A stretch of 64,000 bases of DNA, from assembly GCF_016714275.1 (NCBI RefSeq), contig NZ_JADJNP010000004.1:682001-746000 (forward strand), written 5' to 3'. The notes under the pieces were generated by a model. That model made no database searches. It saw nothing but the letters and a program-made list of their open reading frames with translations, and was not told the origin of the DNA. The position numbers were made by a program, and so were the translations under genes. Below, in pieces: positions 19,701-28,594 of this stretch (position 1 is its first letter; the number at the start of each line of letters is the position of its first letter). Source of the stretch: Tessaracoccus sp. (GTDB lineage Bacteria > Actinomycetota > Actinomycetes > Propionibacteriales > Propionibacteriaceae).

Positions 19701-19826
19701 GGCGCGGGAATGCCCCAGCGTGCCGGCGATGATCCCGGTGGAGACGATCACGAGGGCCAGGAGAAGCCCGAGCAACGACCGGGCGCTCGCCGCGCGCCGG
19801 AGGCTGAATCCCGGCCACGTCGTCAT
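16775..19826 (-). pseudogene. FtsX-like ABC permease split by a +1 frameshift
   Basis: Reading starts at ATG 19826 (MTTWPGFSLRR, one N-terminal helix, then LAQVASLLATAREREVHLLFARGASLRQVA, the FtsX coupling loop) and runs in frame to about 18420. There the protein continues convincingly only in another frame (VWRAEAAKIGDLLLP... to the stop at 16775). The junction is a run of five G at 18417-18421; four G would restore TAPVWRAEAAK. Total length is 3n+1, about 1016 codons. First gene of the four-gene operon. Either a real frameshift mutation that inactivates the transporter or a homopolymer sequencing error. Confidence 0.8.
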
Positions 19827-19931
19827 GGGTTCCGATCCTAGCCATCCGTCGCCCGGGCCGCCGCGCGAGGCGGGCCACGCGAGTGCAGGTTGCGAACCAC
19901 ACAAGAATTCCAAGAAATATGCAGAGAAGAG

Positions 19932-20450
19932 GTTGGGGCCCGCCGCGTCGAGCACGAGAGCGCGTACGAGCGGCGTCGGGCAGTGAACAACGAGGCGAAG
20001 GCCGTCATCGCCCGCGCGGCGGTGGAACTCATCGCCGACGGTGCCACCGTTTACCTCGACTACACCACCAGCTACGCCATCGCCGCCGAGATCGTCCGGC
20101 AGCAGAAGCGGGCCACCGTCATCACCCCGACGCTGCCCATCGCGAACATCCTCCCCGAGAGCACCGAGGTCGACACCGTCGTGCTCGGCGGCATCATGCG
20201 CCGCAACGAGTGCTCACTGTTCGGCCCGCTGGCTGAGCGTGCGCTCGAGGGCGCCACCTCGAGCAAGGCCATGGATCACTGCACCACCGTCGTCCTCGTG
20301 GCCGACGCCGACAAGCTCGACACCATCGCCGTCAACAGGATCAGCGAGCTCGAGTCCATCGACGTCGTCATCACCGACGGCACACCCTCCCCTGAGCTGT
20401 CCGTCGCCATCGACGGCGCGGACATCACCCTCACGACCACGAAGGAGTAA
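19932..20450 (+). pseudogene. Remnant of a DeoR-family sugar regulator
   Basis: The sequence YERRRAVNNEAKAVIARAAVEL, DGATVYLDYTTSYAIAAEI, ATVITPTLPIANIL, VDTVVLGGIMRRNECSLFGPLAERAL and VVLVADADKLD..AVNRISELESIDVVITD are consecutive blocks of the DeoR C-terminal sensor domain. The N-terminal helix-turn-helix is missing: nothing DeoR-like lies upstream. About 25-30 residues between the SLFGPLAERAL and VVLVADADKLD blocks also look deleted. It opens a series of PTS fragments, so it was probably the regulator of that locus. A functional short protein is unlikely. Confidence 0.7.
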
Positions 20451-20453
20451 CTG

Positions 20454-20719
20454 CATGGTTATAACAGCTCGGCTGATGTTCCCCCAGATCACGGCGGCCG
20501 ACCGGGACGAAGTGCTTGCCCTCCTCGGCGGACTTCGTCACCGGCAACACACTCGCCGTCGCCACCCTCACCTCGCCCATCGCCGACAGCCAGAGCCACG
20601 TCCCGCAGCTGTCAGCCATGATCACGGCCCTGCAGGACTCCTCGTTCGTCGAGGCCGCCCGAGAAGCGGCCGATCCCGAGACCCTTGCCCAGATCCTCGC
20701 TGCACGATTCGGCGAGTGA
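20454..20719 (+). pseudogene. Remnant of a PTS EIIA (GatA-like) gene
   Basis: From ATG 20454 the frame reads like a PTS-IIA N-terminus (MFPQITAADRDEVLALLGGL), then leaves the family. From about 20534 another frame carries a IIA-like C-terminus (VATLTSPIADSQSHVPQLSA, LQDSSFVEAAREAADPETLAQIL) ending at 20719. The middle of the domain, with the phospho-His, is missing, so the gene has lost its centre and its frame. Confidence 0.6.
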
Positions 20720-20979
20720 CCGCCGTCAACATCATCATGCTGCTGGTGCGCGCCACCCGCGTCGTCAACGTCGACATCTGGAATATCTGGCACATGGCCT
20801 TCACCGGGGCCATCGTCCAGGTCGCCACCGGCAGCTTCTGGTGGGCCTCATCGGCGAGCCGCTCATCGTCGGCACCGTGCTCGGCGTCGCCAGTTGTCGA
20901 CACCCGCAAGTGGACCGGGCCTGCGGCCAAGGCCCTTGCCGACGAGGTCGCGCGCCTGCTGCGGCTGTACCAGGTCTAG
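20716..20979 (+). pseudogene. Fragment of a PTS galactitol-type EIIC (GatC-like) gene
   Basis: The frame from GTG 20716 reads TAVNIIMLLVRATRVVNVDI and NIWHMAFTGAIVQVATGSFWW, matching the late part of GatC-type EIIC proteins, which are normally about 450 residues. After about 20845 the family sequence (LIGEPLIVGTVLGVA) is in a neighbouring frame. So it is a short, frameshifted fragment. Together with the two fragments upstream it marks a lost galactitol/polyol PTS operon. Confidence 0.6.
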
Positions 20980-21000
20980 CCACCTCGTTGCCTACCCCGA

Positions 21001-21045
21001 CGGCGGGCCTCCATCCCGGGCTTCCGGGGCGGAGGCCCGCCGTTT
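21001..21045 (+). terminator. Strong terminator hairpin before purF
   Basis: A 12-bp perfect stem (CGGCGGGCCTCC / GGAGGCCCGCCG, 21001-21012 and 21031-21042), with a smaller CCCGG/CCGGG hairpin in its loop, is followed by TTT. It insulates purF from the PTS remnants. Confidence 0.75.
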
Positions 21046-21052
21046 CGTGCAT

Positions 21053-21064
21053 TAGGCTGGCCGG
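21053..21064 (+). promoter_or_regulatory. -10 box of purF
   Basis: TAGGCT at 21053-21058 (TANNNT) lies 6 nt before the GTG start of purF, right after the terminator. There is no room for a ribosome-binding site, so the purF-purM mRNA is probably leaderless. Confidence 0.5.
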
Positions 21065-22495
21065 GTGCTCCAAAGCTTTGAGGGTCCGAAGGAAGAATGC
21101 GGCGTCTTCGGGGTGTGGGCGCCCGAGGAGGACGTCGCACAGCTGACGTTCTATGGACTCTTCGCGTTGCAGCACCGCGGCCAGGAGTCCGCGGGCATCG
21201 CCGTCAGCAACCTTCACCGGATCATGGTCTACAAGGACATGGGCCTTGTCAGCCAGGTGTTCGACGAGGCAACGCTCAAGTCCCTCCCGGGCCGGCTGGC
21301 CATCGGTCACACCCGCTACTCGACCACCGGCGCCAGCGTGTGGAACAACGCGCAGCCCACGTTCCGCGCCACGCACCACGGCGGCCTCGCGCTCGCGCAC
21401 AACGGCAATCTGACCAACACGCGCGAACTCGAGGCCTGGCTGGCCGAGCTCGCGCCGTCGGAGCGGGTGCCGGAGAAGCGCACCATGGACTCCACCAACG
21501 ACACGTCGCTGGTGACGGCGCTGATGTCGAGCTTCGGCGACCTTCCCCTCGAGGAGGTCGCAATGCAGGTACTGCCGCGGCTGCGCGGTGCGTTCTGCCT
21601 CACCTTCATGACCGAGAAGACGCTGTACGCGGCGCGCGACCCGCAGGGCATCCGTCCCCTGGTGCTGGGCCGGCTGGCGAACGGCTGGGTCATCGCCTCC
21701 GAGACCGCCGCGCTGGACATCGTCGGGGCCTCTTTCGTGCGCGAGGTCGAGCCGGGTGAGTTCATCGCCGTCGACGAGGCGGGGCTCCGCACGCAGCGCT
21801 TCGCCGAGGCCAAGCCCAAGGGCTGCATCTTCGAGTACGTCTATCTGGCAAGGCCGGACACCACGATCGCCGGCCACGGCGTGCACTCGGTGCGCGTGCG
21901 GATCGGCAGGAAGCTCGCCGAGGAATACCCTGTCGACGCGGACCTCGTGATCCCTGTGCCCGAGTCCGGCACGCCGTCGGCCATCGGTTACGCGCAGGGC
22001 TCCGGCATCCCCTACGGCCAGGGCCTCGTCAAGAACTCGTACGTAGGCCGCACGTTCATCCAGCCCACGCAGACCATCCGCCAGCTGGGCATCCGGCTGA
22101 AGCTGAACCCGCTCCGCGAGGTCATCGAGGGCAAGCGGCTCGTCGTCGTCGACGACTCCATCGTCCGCGGCAACACGCAGCGAGCGCTGGTGCGGATGCT
22201 GCGCGAAGCAGGCGCCAAGGAGGTGCACGTGCGCATCTCCTCACCGCCGGTCCAGTGGCCGTGCTTCTACGGCATCGACTTCGCCACGCGCGCCGAGCTG
22301 ATCGCGCCCGGGCTGACGGTCGACGAGATCTGTCGCTCGCTGGGCGCCGACTCGCTCGGCTACATCTCGCTCGACGGTCTCACCGAGGCCACGGAGGTGC
22401 CGGCCGACGAGCTGTGCCGCGCCTGCTTCGACGGCCGCTACCCCGTCGCCATCCCGCCCGAGCAGGCCAAGCTGCTGAACCTGGAGGAACTGTGA
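21065..22495 (+). CDS. purF: Amidophosphoribosyltransferase PurF
   Basis: First committed step of purine synthesis: PRPP plus glutamine to phosphoribosylamine. 476 residues from GTG 21065. The nucleophile Cys is residue 12 (EECGVFGVW), so an 11-residue propeptide should be removed. Glutaminase motifs RGQESAGIAV and IGHTRYSTTG follow. The PRPP loop is RLVVVDDSIVRGNTQRALVRML (about 359-380). Cysteines in FYGID and ELCRACFDG could ligate an Fe-S cluster as in B. subtilis PurF. The stop overlaps purM (GTGA). Confidence 0.97.
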   Translation: MLQSFEGPKEECGVFGVWAPEEDVAQLTFYGLFALQHRGQESAGIAVSNLHRIMVYKDMGLVSQVFDEATLKSLPGRLAIGHTRYSTTGASVWNNAQPTFRATHHGGLALAHNGNLTNTRELEAWLAELAPSERVPEKRTMDSTNDTSLVTALMSSFGDLPLEEVAMQVLPRLRGAFCLTFMTEKTLYAARDPQGIRPLVLGRLANGWVIASETAALDIVGASFVREVEPGEFIAVDEAGLRTQRFAEAKPKGCIFEYVYLARPDTTIAGHGVHSVRVRIGRKLAEEYPVDADLVIPVPESGTPSAIGYAQGSGIPYGQGLVKNSYVGRTFIQPTQTIRQLGIRLKLNPLREVIEGKRLVVVDDSIVRGNTQRALVRMLREAGAKEVHVRISSPPVQWPCFYGIDFATRAELIAPGLTVDEICRSLGADSLGYISLDGLTEATEVPADELCRACFDGRYPVAIPPEQAKLLNLEEL

Positions 22496-23535
22496 ACCAG
22501 AGCGCCTACGCCGCCGCCGGCGTCGACATCGAGGCCGGAGATCGCGCCGTCGAGCTGATGAAGGCGTCCGTGGCCCGGACCCGTCGGCCAGAGGTGCTGG
22601 GCGGCCTCGGTGGCTTCGCGGGGTTCTTCGACGCCTCCGCGCTGAAGGGCTACGCGCATCCGGTGCTGGCGACGTCGACCGACGGCGTGGGCACGAAGGT
22701 CGCCATCGCGCAGGCCCTCGACAAGCACGACACCATCGGCTTCGACCTGATCGGCATGCTCGTCGACGACCTCGTCGTCTGCGGCGCCGAGCCGCTGTTC
22801 GTGACCGACTACATCGCCACTGGGCGGGTCGTGCCGGAGCGGATCGCGGCGATCGTCTCCGGCATCGCGGACGCGTGCGTCGCGGCGGGCTGCTCGCTCG
22901 TCGGCGGTGAGACCGCGGAGCATCCCGGGCTGTTGGAGCCGCACGAGTACGACATCGCGGGGGCGACGACGGGCGTCGTCGAGCGCGAAAAGATCCTCGG
23001 CGCGCACCGCGTCGAGGTCGGCGACGCGGTGATCGCGATGAAGTCGTCGGGCCTGCACTCGAACGGCTACTCGCTGGTGCGCCACGTGCTGCTGAACCAG
23101 GCGGGTTGGGCGCTCGACCGGCACGTCGACGAGCTGGGCCGCACGCTCGGCGAGGAGTTGCTCGAGCCGACGAAGGTCTACGCTCTCGACGTCCTGGACC
23201 TGATCGCCAAGGCCGACGTCCACGCCATGAGCCACATCACCGGCGGCGGCCTTGCCAACAACCTGGCCCGCGTCATCCCCGACGGCATGACTGCCGTTCT
23301 GCAGCGTTCGTCCTGGACTCCTCCCGCGATCTTCCAGTTGGTCCAGCAGGTGGGTGGGCTGTCCCAGGCAGATGTCGACGCCACGCTCAACATGGGCGTC
23401 GGCATGGTTGCGATCCTTCCTCAGGACCAGGTTGCCGCGGCGTTGGCGGCGCTGCAGGCCCGCGGCGTTTGGAGCTGGACCCTCGGCGAGATCATCGCCT
23501 CCGACGGCCCCGGCGCCGCCCGCCTCGTTCCTTGA
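22492..23535 (+). CDS. purM: Phosphoribosylformylglycinamidine cyclo-ligase PurM
   Basis: AIR synthetase, fifth step of purine synthesis. 347 residues from GTG 22492, which overlaps the purF stop; longer readings run inside purF. Motifs: GLGGFAGFFDAS, STDGVGTKVAIAQ, IGMLVDDLVVCGAEPLFVTDYI, LVGGETAEHPG, SGLHSNGYSLVR, SHITGGGLANNLARV, NMGVGMVAIL. All conserved PurM blocks are present and length is normal. Confidence 0.97.
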   Translation: MNQSAYAAAGVDIEAGDRAVELMKASVARTRRPEVLGGLGGFAGFFDASALKGYAHPVLATSTDGVGTKVAIAQALDKHDTIGFDLIGMLVDDLVVCGAEPLFVTDYIATGRVVPERIAAIVSGIADACVAAGCSLVGGETAEHPGLLEPHEYDIAGATTGVVEREKILGAHRVEVGDAVIAMKSSGLHSNGYSLVRHVLLNQAGWALDRHVDELGRTLGEELLEPTKVYALDVLDLIAKADVHAMSHITGGGLANNLARVIPDGMTAVLQRSSWTPPAIFQLVQQVGGLSQADVDATLNMGVGMVAILPQDQVAAALAALQARGVWSWTLGEIIASDGPGAARLVP

Positions 23536-23588
23536 GTCGCGCCACCATCGTTCCCTGAGCCGGGCCCCGCGCGGAGCGCCGGGCGGGG

Positions 23589-23993
23589 TCACGCGACGAG
23601 GGTAACGCCACACCGCGCGATGCCGTCGAGCGCCCGGGCCAACCTGGCGTCGGAGGTGATCAGCTGCGCGTCAAGGGCTTCGGCGAGTGCGACGTGGTTT
23701 GCGTCGTAGGCTGTCACGTCGCCGCGCAGTTCCCAGATCCGCTCGAAGAACACCGTGGCGGGCCACCGGCGGGCGGGGAAATCCCGTAGGTCCGTGAGGG
23801 CGTAGGAGGCGCGCGTCTCAGTGAGGATGCCGCCGAGGACGAGTCCACGCAGCACGGACATGACCTCCATGTCCAGCAGGTGCGGCACGTGCACGTCTCC
23901 GCCTGTCGCGCGCACCAGCGGCGCGGCCCGCTCGCCGAGGGGGCTCAGTACGAGCAGCTCCGTGACGATCGATGCGTCGAGGACGACGCTCAT
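23589..23993 (-). CDS. vapC: PIN-domain toxin VapC
   Basis: Predicted Mg-dependent ribonuclease toxin, 134 residues. Acidic PIN residues are visible: Asp6 in VVLDASIVTELL, Glu43 in LDMEVMSVLRGL, and the Asp pair in VTAYDANHVALAEALDAQLITSDARL. Complete and in frame. Its ATG overlaps the stop of the upstream antitoxin gene (23990-23993), the usual VapBC arrangement. Targets (tRNA or rRNA) cannot be read from sequence. Confidence 0.88.
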   Translation of the reverse strand: MSVVLDASIVTELLVLSPLGERAAPLVRATGGDVHVPHLLDMEVMSVLRGLVLGGILTETRASYALTDLRDFPARRWPATVFFERIWELRGDVTAYDANHVALAEALDAQLITSDARLARALDGIARCGVTLVA

Positions 23994-24220
23994 CGCATCG
24001 ATTCGCGCTCAGCACGGAGGATTTCGGTGACTCTGTCGCCGAGGTCGACCTGTCCCCGCAGCCGTACCCGCTCAAGGAGCTCGTCGATCGTGGGCTGCCG
24101 CGTCTCTCGCGTGAGGATGTCCAGCACATACTCCGAAAGGCTGCGTCCGGACTCGGCAGCGCGCGCTTTGAGCGTGCGATGCACATCGCTGGGGACGTCC
24201 CTCACCTGAACAGTAGACAT
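23990..24220 (-). CDS. vapB: Ribbon-helix-helix antitoxin VapB
   Basis: 76 residues from ATG 24220, chosen because a -10 box TAGCAT lies 7 nt upstream (leaderless) and the fold starts at once: MSTVQVRDVPSDVHRTLKARAAESGRSLSEYVLDIL is a FitA/VapB-type ribbon-helix-helix. The C-terminal half (LDELLERVRLRG..DLGDRVTEIL-like) would wrap VapC. In-frame upstream Met codons exist but lie before the promoter. It would bind the repeated CATGC boxes in its own promoter. Confidence 0.86.
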   Translation of the reverse strand: MSTVQVRDVPSDVHRTLKARAAESGRSLSEYVLDILTRETRQPTIDELLERVRLRGQVDLGDRVTEILRAERESMR

Positions 24221-24253
24221 GCACTTCATGCTACTCGCATGCACAACGCATGT
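24217..24253 (-). promoter_or_regulatory. vapBC promoter with phased CATGC/CATGT operator repeats
   Basis: The -10 box (minus strand TAGCAT, plus positions 24228-24233) overlaps a set of four CATGC or CATGT boxes starting at 24218, 24227, 24238 and 24249, spaced 9, 11 and 11 bp. The outer ends form ACATGC...GCATGT. Box spacing of about one helical turn suits a cooperative ribbon-helix-helix repressor such as VapB (inference). Confidence 0.5.
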
Positions 24254-24270
24254 CCGTTCTGGAATCGAGG

Positions 24271-26178
24271 TCATTTCGGGGTCACCGAACGCGCCGGTTG
24301 TGGCCGCGCCCAAACCAGGGCTGAGGCCGCGACGAGGAGTCCACCGCCTCCGACGCTGAGGGCGAGCCAGGGGACGCCGGAGGATGGGGGCGCGGGAAGC
24401 GACGGTGGTGTCGGCTCCGGCGTCGTGACGGCGCTAGTGGTGGGAGCTGGGGTCGGCGTGTCGGTGGAGGGTGGCGGGCTGAGGGCTGGCAGCACGTAGG
24501 TCGGCTGGGCAGCCTCGTCGCCGACGACCTTCACCGTTATGGTGAGGGGTACGGCCCAGGAGATGGACTCATAATCCCTGGGCTCCCGGACGACGTTGAC
24601 CACGACGCGGACGCTGCCCGGCAACGCGTTCACGTGCTGGTTGAGGTCGGTCCTGGGCTCGGAGCGGTTCCGGTAGGCGATCGCGCGGGTCGAGACGCCG
24701 ACGTTGCCCTTATCGCGGACCACCAGCCGGTTGCTCGCGGCCGGGCCGACCCCGGGTGCGCGGGCGTCACCGCCGTAGGGGCCGATCAATCCCAGGTCTG
24801 CGGTTCGGGTTCCGATCCGGCGCCGGTCGTCGCCCTCGAAGCCCGGCGAGTCGAGCTGCACCTGGAGGCGCTGGCCCCACCCAATAGGCACCTGGTAGAC
24901 GGCGACCTCACCCGGCACGACGTCGATGCCGAAGGTGCCCGGGGCGAGGGTTGGCGCGTCGTCGAAGGTGCTGCCCGGCGGGGGAGCCGCCGAGGCCGTG
25001 CGGGGCTTCGTCTTCTCCCAGACCGGTTCCGTCGGTGCGGGCAAGCTGCTCTCGTCCGCGACCGGCGGCTCCTCGTGGACCCTCAGCTGGATGGGGTGGC
25101 CGTCGAGGTCGGCGCCCATGTTCGGCGAGACGGTGACGACCACCTCCTCCGCGGTGTCGCATGCCTCGGCGCCGCTGTCGAACGAAGTAACGAGCGCGCT
25201 GAAAAGGCCCTGCGCCGAGCCGATCCCGTTGCCTCCGACTGCCGACGCGGTCGCCCCGTCGCAGCGGGTGAGGCGCGCGTCGACGGCGGCGACCTCGACG
25301 TCGAGGCCGACGATCTGCGTTCCCCTCACGTCGGCGGGGTTCGTGAACGCCAGGCCGACCCAGAGGTCGGACCCGGGGATCGTCCGTCGGATCAGGTAGC
25401 TCTTGCCTGCGCTCCCGGTCGCGGGCGCGGTGTCGACCCAGGTGCCCTCGCCGATCTCCGGCGCCGCGGCGCCGTCAGCCGCACCCGCCACTGGCGTGCC
25501 GCTGAGCCCAAAGGAGCGGAACGCGCGCTCGGCGAGCCGACTCAGCGCGAAGTCGAGGTCCTTGCTCGTGCGGGCGTCGACGTAGCGGCCGTTGCCCTTG
25601 TCCGCGATGCACTTCAGCTGCGCCCGTGCCTTCGCGTTGACGTCCACGCCGATGACGTCGATGCGCAGGTCGACTCCGGCCAGTTCCTCAGCGGCTGGGC
25701 AGGGGTCCGGCGCGCAGGTCTCCTCGCCGTCGGACACCAGGAGGATGGTGCGGTTTCCCTTCTCGGGGAGGTCTTTCACCGCCTGCCTCAGCGAGTAGGC
25801 CATAGGCGTCTCGCCCAGCGGCGCGTACCGCTTTACGGCAGTGCGCAGCGCCGCGCGGTTTCCTGTGTCGATCGGCACCACGAGGTCGGAGTCCGCGCAT
25901 TGGGCCTTCTTGCCCTTCTCGTCGGGTACAGACGCGCCGTAGACCCGCATCCCCACCCGCGTCGACTCCGGCAGCTGGTCGATCGCCCTGTGCAGCGACG
26001 CCCTTGCCGCGGAGATCCGGGTCTTGCCGTCGGACAGCTTCTGCTTCATCGAGCCCGATGCGTCGAGCACCATCAGCAGCGTCTGTTCCGTGCCGTCGTC
26101 CGCGGCTGCCGGTCCGGCGACCACCACGCCCAGCATCAGGAGAAGAGTTCCTGCCAGCGCGACCGCTCGTCGTCCCAT
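24271..26178 (-). CDS. Secreted, membrane-tethered von Willebrand factor A domain protein
   Basis: 635 residues from ATG 26178, which has a GGGAGG ribosome site. Signal peptide 1-27 (LAGTLLLMLGVVVAGPAAA). VWA domain about 32-215 with the MIDAS motif DASGSMKQK, Thr in GETPMAYSL and Asp in LLVSDGEET. A long beta-rich region follows (230-560). Then a Pro/Thr-rich stalk and one C-terminal membrane helix (WLALSVGGGGLLVAASALVW) with a short basic tail. Likely a surface adhesion or assembly protein facing outward. No sortase motif. It stands alone; the partner is unknown. Confidence 0.8.
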   Translation of the reverse strand: MGRRAVALAGTLLLMLGVVVAGPAAADDGTEQTLLMVLDASGSMKQKLSDGKTRISAARASLHRAIDQLPESTRVGMRVYGASVPDEKGKKAQCADSDLVVPIDTGNRAALRTAVKRYAPLGETPMAYSLRQAVKDLPEKGNRTILLVSDGEETCAPDPCPAAEELAGVDLRIDVIGVDVNAKARAQLKCIADKGNGRYVDARTSKDLDFALSRLAERAFRSFGLSGTPVAGAADGAAAPEIGEGTWVDTAPATGSAGKSYLIRRTIPGSDLWVGLAFTNPADVRGTQIVGLDVEVAAVDARLTRCDGATASAVGGNGIGSAQGLFSALVTSFDSGAEACDTAEEVVVTVSPNMGADLDGHPIQLRVHEEPPVADESSLPAPTEPVWEKTKPRTASAAPPPGSTFDDAPTLAPGTFGIDVVPGEVAVYQVPIGWGQRLQVQLDSPGFEGDDRRRIGTRTADLGLIGPYGGDARAPGVGPAASNRLVVRDKGNVGVSTRAIAYRNRSEPRTDLNQHVNALPGSVRVVVNVVREPRDYESISWAVPLTITVKVVGDEAAQPTYVLPALSPPPSTDTPTPAPTTSAVTTPEPTPPSLPAPPSSGVPWLALSVGGGGLLVAASALVWARPQPARSVTPK

Positions 26179-26330
26179 GTCCGCCTCCCTGGCTCCGACG
26201 ACGCGCCCCACGTCGTCGCGCCCAGCCAAGCAAAGCGACCGTCCGCGCTCAAGCGGCCCTCAGAAAGCTGGGGATAACCCCGACGCTGGTGTCTCTCTTG
26301 TGGACAAACCCGTGGGCTGGCGCGCGGGGC

Positions 26331-26343
26331 TATCGTTGCGGGC
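26331..26343 (+). promoter_or_regulatory. -10 box of the serine hydrolase gene
   Basis: TATCGT at 26331-26336 (TANNNT) ends 7 nt before the ATG at 26344, consistent with a leaderless transcript in the 165-bp divergent gap. Confidence 0.45.
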
Positions 26344-27666
26344 ATGGCTCGACGACGTCGTCTCTGGGGCAGGATTCTGCTCGCCGTCGCGCTACTGCTG
26401 GTGGTCGCCGGGGTAGCGGTCTATTGGTATGTCCGGCCGCTGCTCCTGACCGGAACCGGGTACGCGGCGCACAACGCCTGTGCGGTGCTGAACGTCGCGG
26501 GGCGCGAGGACCCCGAGGCCGACCTCCCGCCGAATCCCCTGGTGCCCTACCTGCGCACAGCGGTGAACGACGACGGTTCCATCAGCACCACCGTCCTGGG
26601 GATCCTCGCGAAGCAGACCGCTTGGTACACCGAGGGCTTCGGCTGCACGATCGCGGCCGAGCGTCCCAGCCTCCCCGCATCAGCGGCGCCCATCACGTCA
26701 TCGAACCCCATCGCCGAGGCCACCGACCCCGCTTCGGTCCCGCCGGAGCTGGCGGCGGCGCTGGATGCCGCCTTCGCCGACGGCCTCGGCACCCGCGCCG
26801 TCGTCGTGGTCAAGGAGGGCGCACTGATCGCGGAGCGCTACGCCGACGGGTTCACCAAGGACACGCCGCAGCTCGGCTGGTCCATGGCCAAGTCCGTGAC
26901 CAACCTGCTCGTCGGCCGGATGGCGGACCAGCGGGCCATCCAGCTCACCGACAACGACCTCCGCGAGGACTGGGCCAGGGACGAGCGCCGCGACATCTCC
27001 GTCGACGACCTCCTCCGCATGCAGTCCGGGTTGAGGTGGGATGAGACCTACGACCTCGGCACCGCCATCACCAAGATGCTCTACCTCGACGGCGACATGG
27101 CGGCCTCCGCGGCGGCGCAGCCGCTCGACCACGCGCCGGGGACGTTCCAGCAGTACTCGAGCGGGTCGACGAACATCGCATGTGAGGCTCTGCTCCTCAA
27201 GGCCCGCGACAGCGCCAACCTGCCTCGCACCCAGCTTCTGGCGCCGCTCGGGATCTCCTCGGCCGTGTGGGAGCCGGATGCCTCGGGCGTCCCGGTGTGC
27301 TCCTCGTACCTGTGGGCGACCCCGCGCGACTGGGCCGCAATCGGCCAGTTCGCGCTCGACGACGGCGTCGTCGACGGTCGGCGCTTGCTCCCCGAGGGCT
27401 GGATGGCGGAGGCCACGACGAACACCACCGCCGGGACGCGCGAGGACGAGAACTACGGCTCCGGGTGGTGGCTGAACCGCAACGTCGACGGCAGCCTGGC
27501 CTTCCCCGGCCTGCCGGCGGACACCTACTGGGCGTCCGGCCACGACGGCCAGCGCCTGTTCGTGATCCCCTCGCAAGGCCTCGTCATCGCACGGTTGGGC
27601 TTCAGCCCCGACCTGGGCGGCGACGCGCTGGCGGCCCACGCCGTCGCTATCTCCTCGGCCTTGTGA
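26344..27666 (+). CDS. Membrane-anchored beta-lactamase-family serine hydrolase
   Basis: 440 residues. An N-terminal membrane helix (about 9-32, ILLAVALLLVVAGVAVYWYV) leaves the rest outside the cell. The beta-lactamase/penicillin-binding fold starts near 125: SxxK motif as SMAK in LGWSMAKSVTNLLVGRM, then the second catalytic motif around QYSSGSTNIAC, and a late HDGQRLFVIPS segment in place of the KTG box. Family members act as esterases, D-amino-acid peptidases or amidases; a true beta-lactamase is less likely. Its stop is 11 bp from the convergent abiEii end. Confidence 0.83.
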   Translation: MARRRRLWGRILLAVALLLVVAGVAVYWYVRPLLLTGTGYAAHNACAVLNVAGREDPEADLPPNPLVPYLRTAVNDDGSISTTVLGILAKQTAWYTEGFGCTIAAERPSLPASAAPITSSNPIAEATDPASVPPELAAALDAAFADGLGTRAVVVVKEGALIAERYADGFTKDTPQLGWSMAKSVTNLLVGRMADQRAIQLTDNDLREDWARDERRDISVDDLLRMQSGLRWDETYDLGTAITKMLYLDGDMAASAAAQPLDHAPGTFQQYSSGSTNIACEALLLKARDSANLPRTQLLAPLGISSAVWEPDASGVPVCSSYLWATPRDWAAIGQFALDDGVVDGRRLLPEGWMAEATTNTTAGTREDENYGSGWWLNRNVDGSLAFPGLPADTYWASGHDGQRLFVIPSQGLVIARLGFSPDLGGDALAAHAVAISSAL

Positions 27667-27677
27667 GTTCCCGATGG

Positions 27678-28594
27678 CTAGCTCCAACCGAGGTGGATGT
27701 GACTCCACCTCTTGTCCGCCGCGCTGCCGTCGAGTACCGGGTCGATGAAGCGTCTCATCAGGTCCGTTGCACCGGCGACGGTTCGGAAGCCGTCGCACGC
27801 TGGTACGGCGGCTGCGAGCCGGCCGTACCGCGGACCCCATGTGGTAGGCACCCCAAACGAGCTGGGGAGTGTGGGGAGTCGAACCCCCGACTCGGCGTCA
27901 AGTGCTCGTCGAAGCTTCGCGGCGCCGACATCCTGGGTGACGGCCAGTACGACGAGATCGACCAGGTCCTTTTCCCTACTCGATGGGCGCCCGCTGTAGA
28001 GCGCGAGCGTTGCGCACACTTTGTCGGCGATCTGATCTACGACGGGATAGAGAAGGTAGGGGTTGCTCGCGAGCTTCGGTAGGGGGAGTGCGTTCGCCGG
28101 GGTCGCGACCTCCGCATCGTCGGTCATGACGACGTTCACCACAAGGTCGACGTGAAGGTGATCCTTCCGCTTCGCACCGATGTAGACCTCGAAGGTCGCT
28201 CGGTAGCCCTCAGTGTAGGTCTGCTGGTCTCCGCCGATTGCGTCGGTGTGACCGACATAGTCGAATCGGAAAAGTCGCTGAGATCGATCGTGGCGAGGCG
28301 CCGAAGGTTATCAAGCGCCGAGTCGAGAGAATGGCTGCGACTACGGCTAAACAGATCGACGTCGGTCGTCGAACGGGCAGATGCCACGCGGGCCAGCATG
28401 CCCGTTCCTCCCTTGAGCACCCAGGCGGAGTCGGTTCCTTCGGAGAACACGCGGCTCAGGAAGCGGTGGAAGTACTCCAGCCGGATCCGTTCCTGGATAC
28501 TCAGCGAGGGATCGGCCGTGAACGCGGCCCGGGCGGTCGATTTGATCGCTGCCTCTACTGCGGCCGGGCTTGAGTAACGCTGATGATCGGTCAT
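27678..28594 (-). pseudogene. abiEii: AbiEii-type nucleotidyltransferase toxin, frameshifted
   Basis: Toxin of a type IV toxin-antitoxin/abortive infection pair. The first part (from ATG 28594) has the nucleotidyltransferase core WVLKGGTGMLARVASARSTTDVDLFSRS. Its frame breaks at the A4 run 28270-28273: one extra base restores DLSDFFRFDYVG and the continuing protein (..TEGYRATFEVYIGAKRKDHLHVDLVV..., VVDQIADKVCATLALYSGRPSSREKDLVDLV) down to 27678, about 305 residues in all. As written the toxin is truncated. Its start overlaps the antitoxin stop. Confidence 0.8.
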
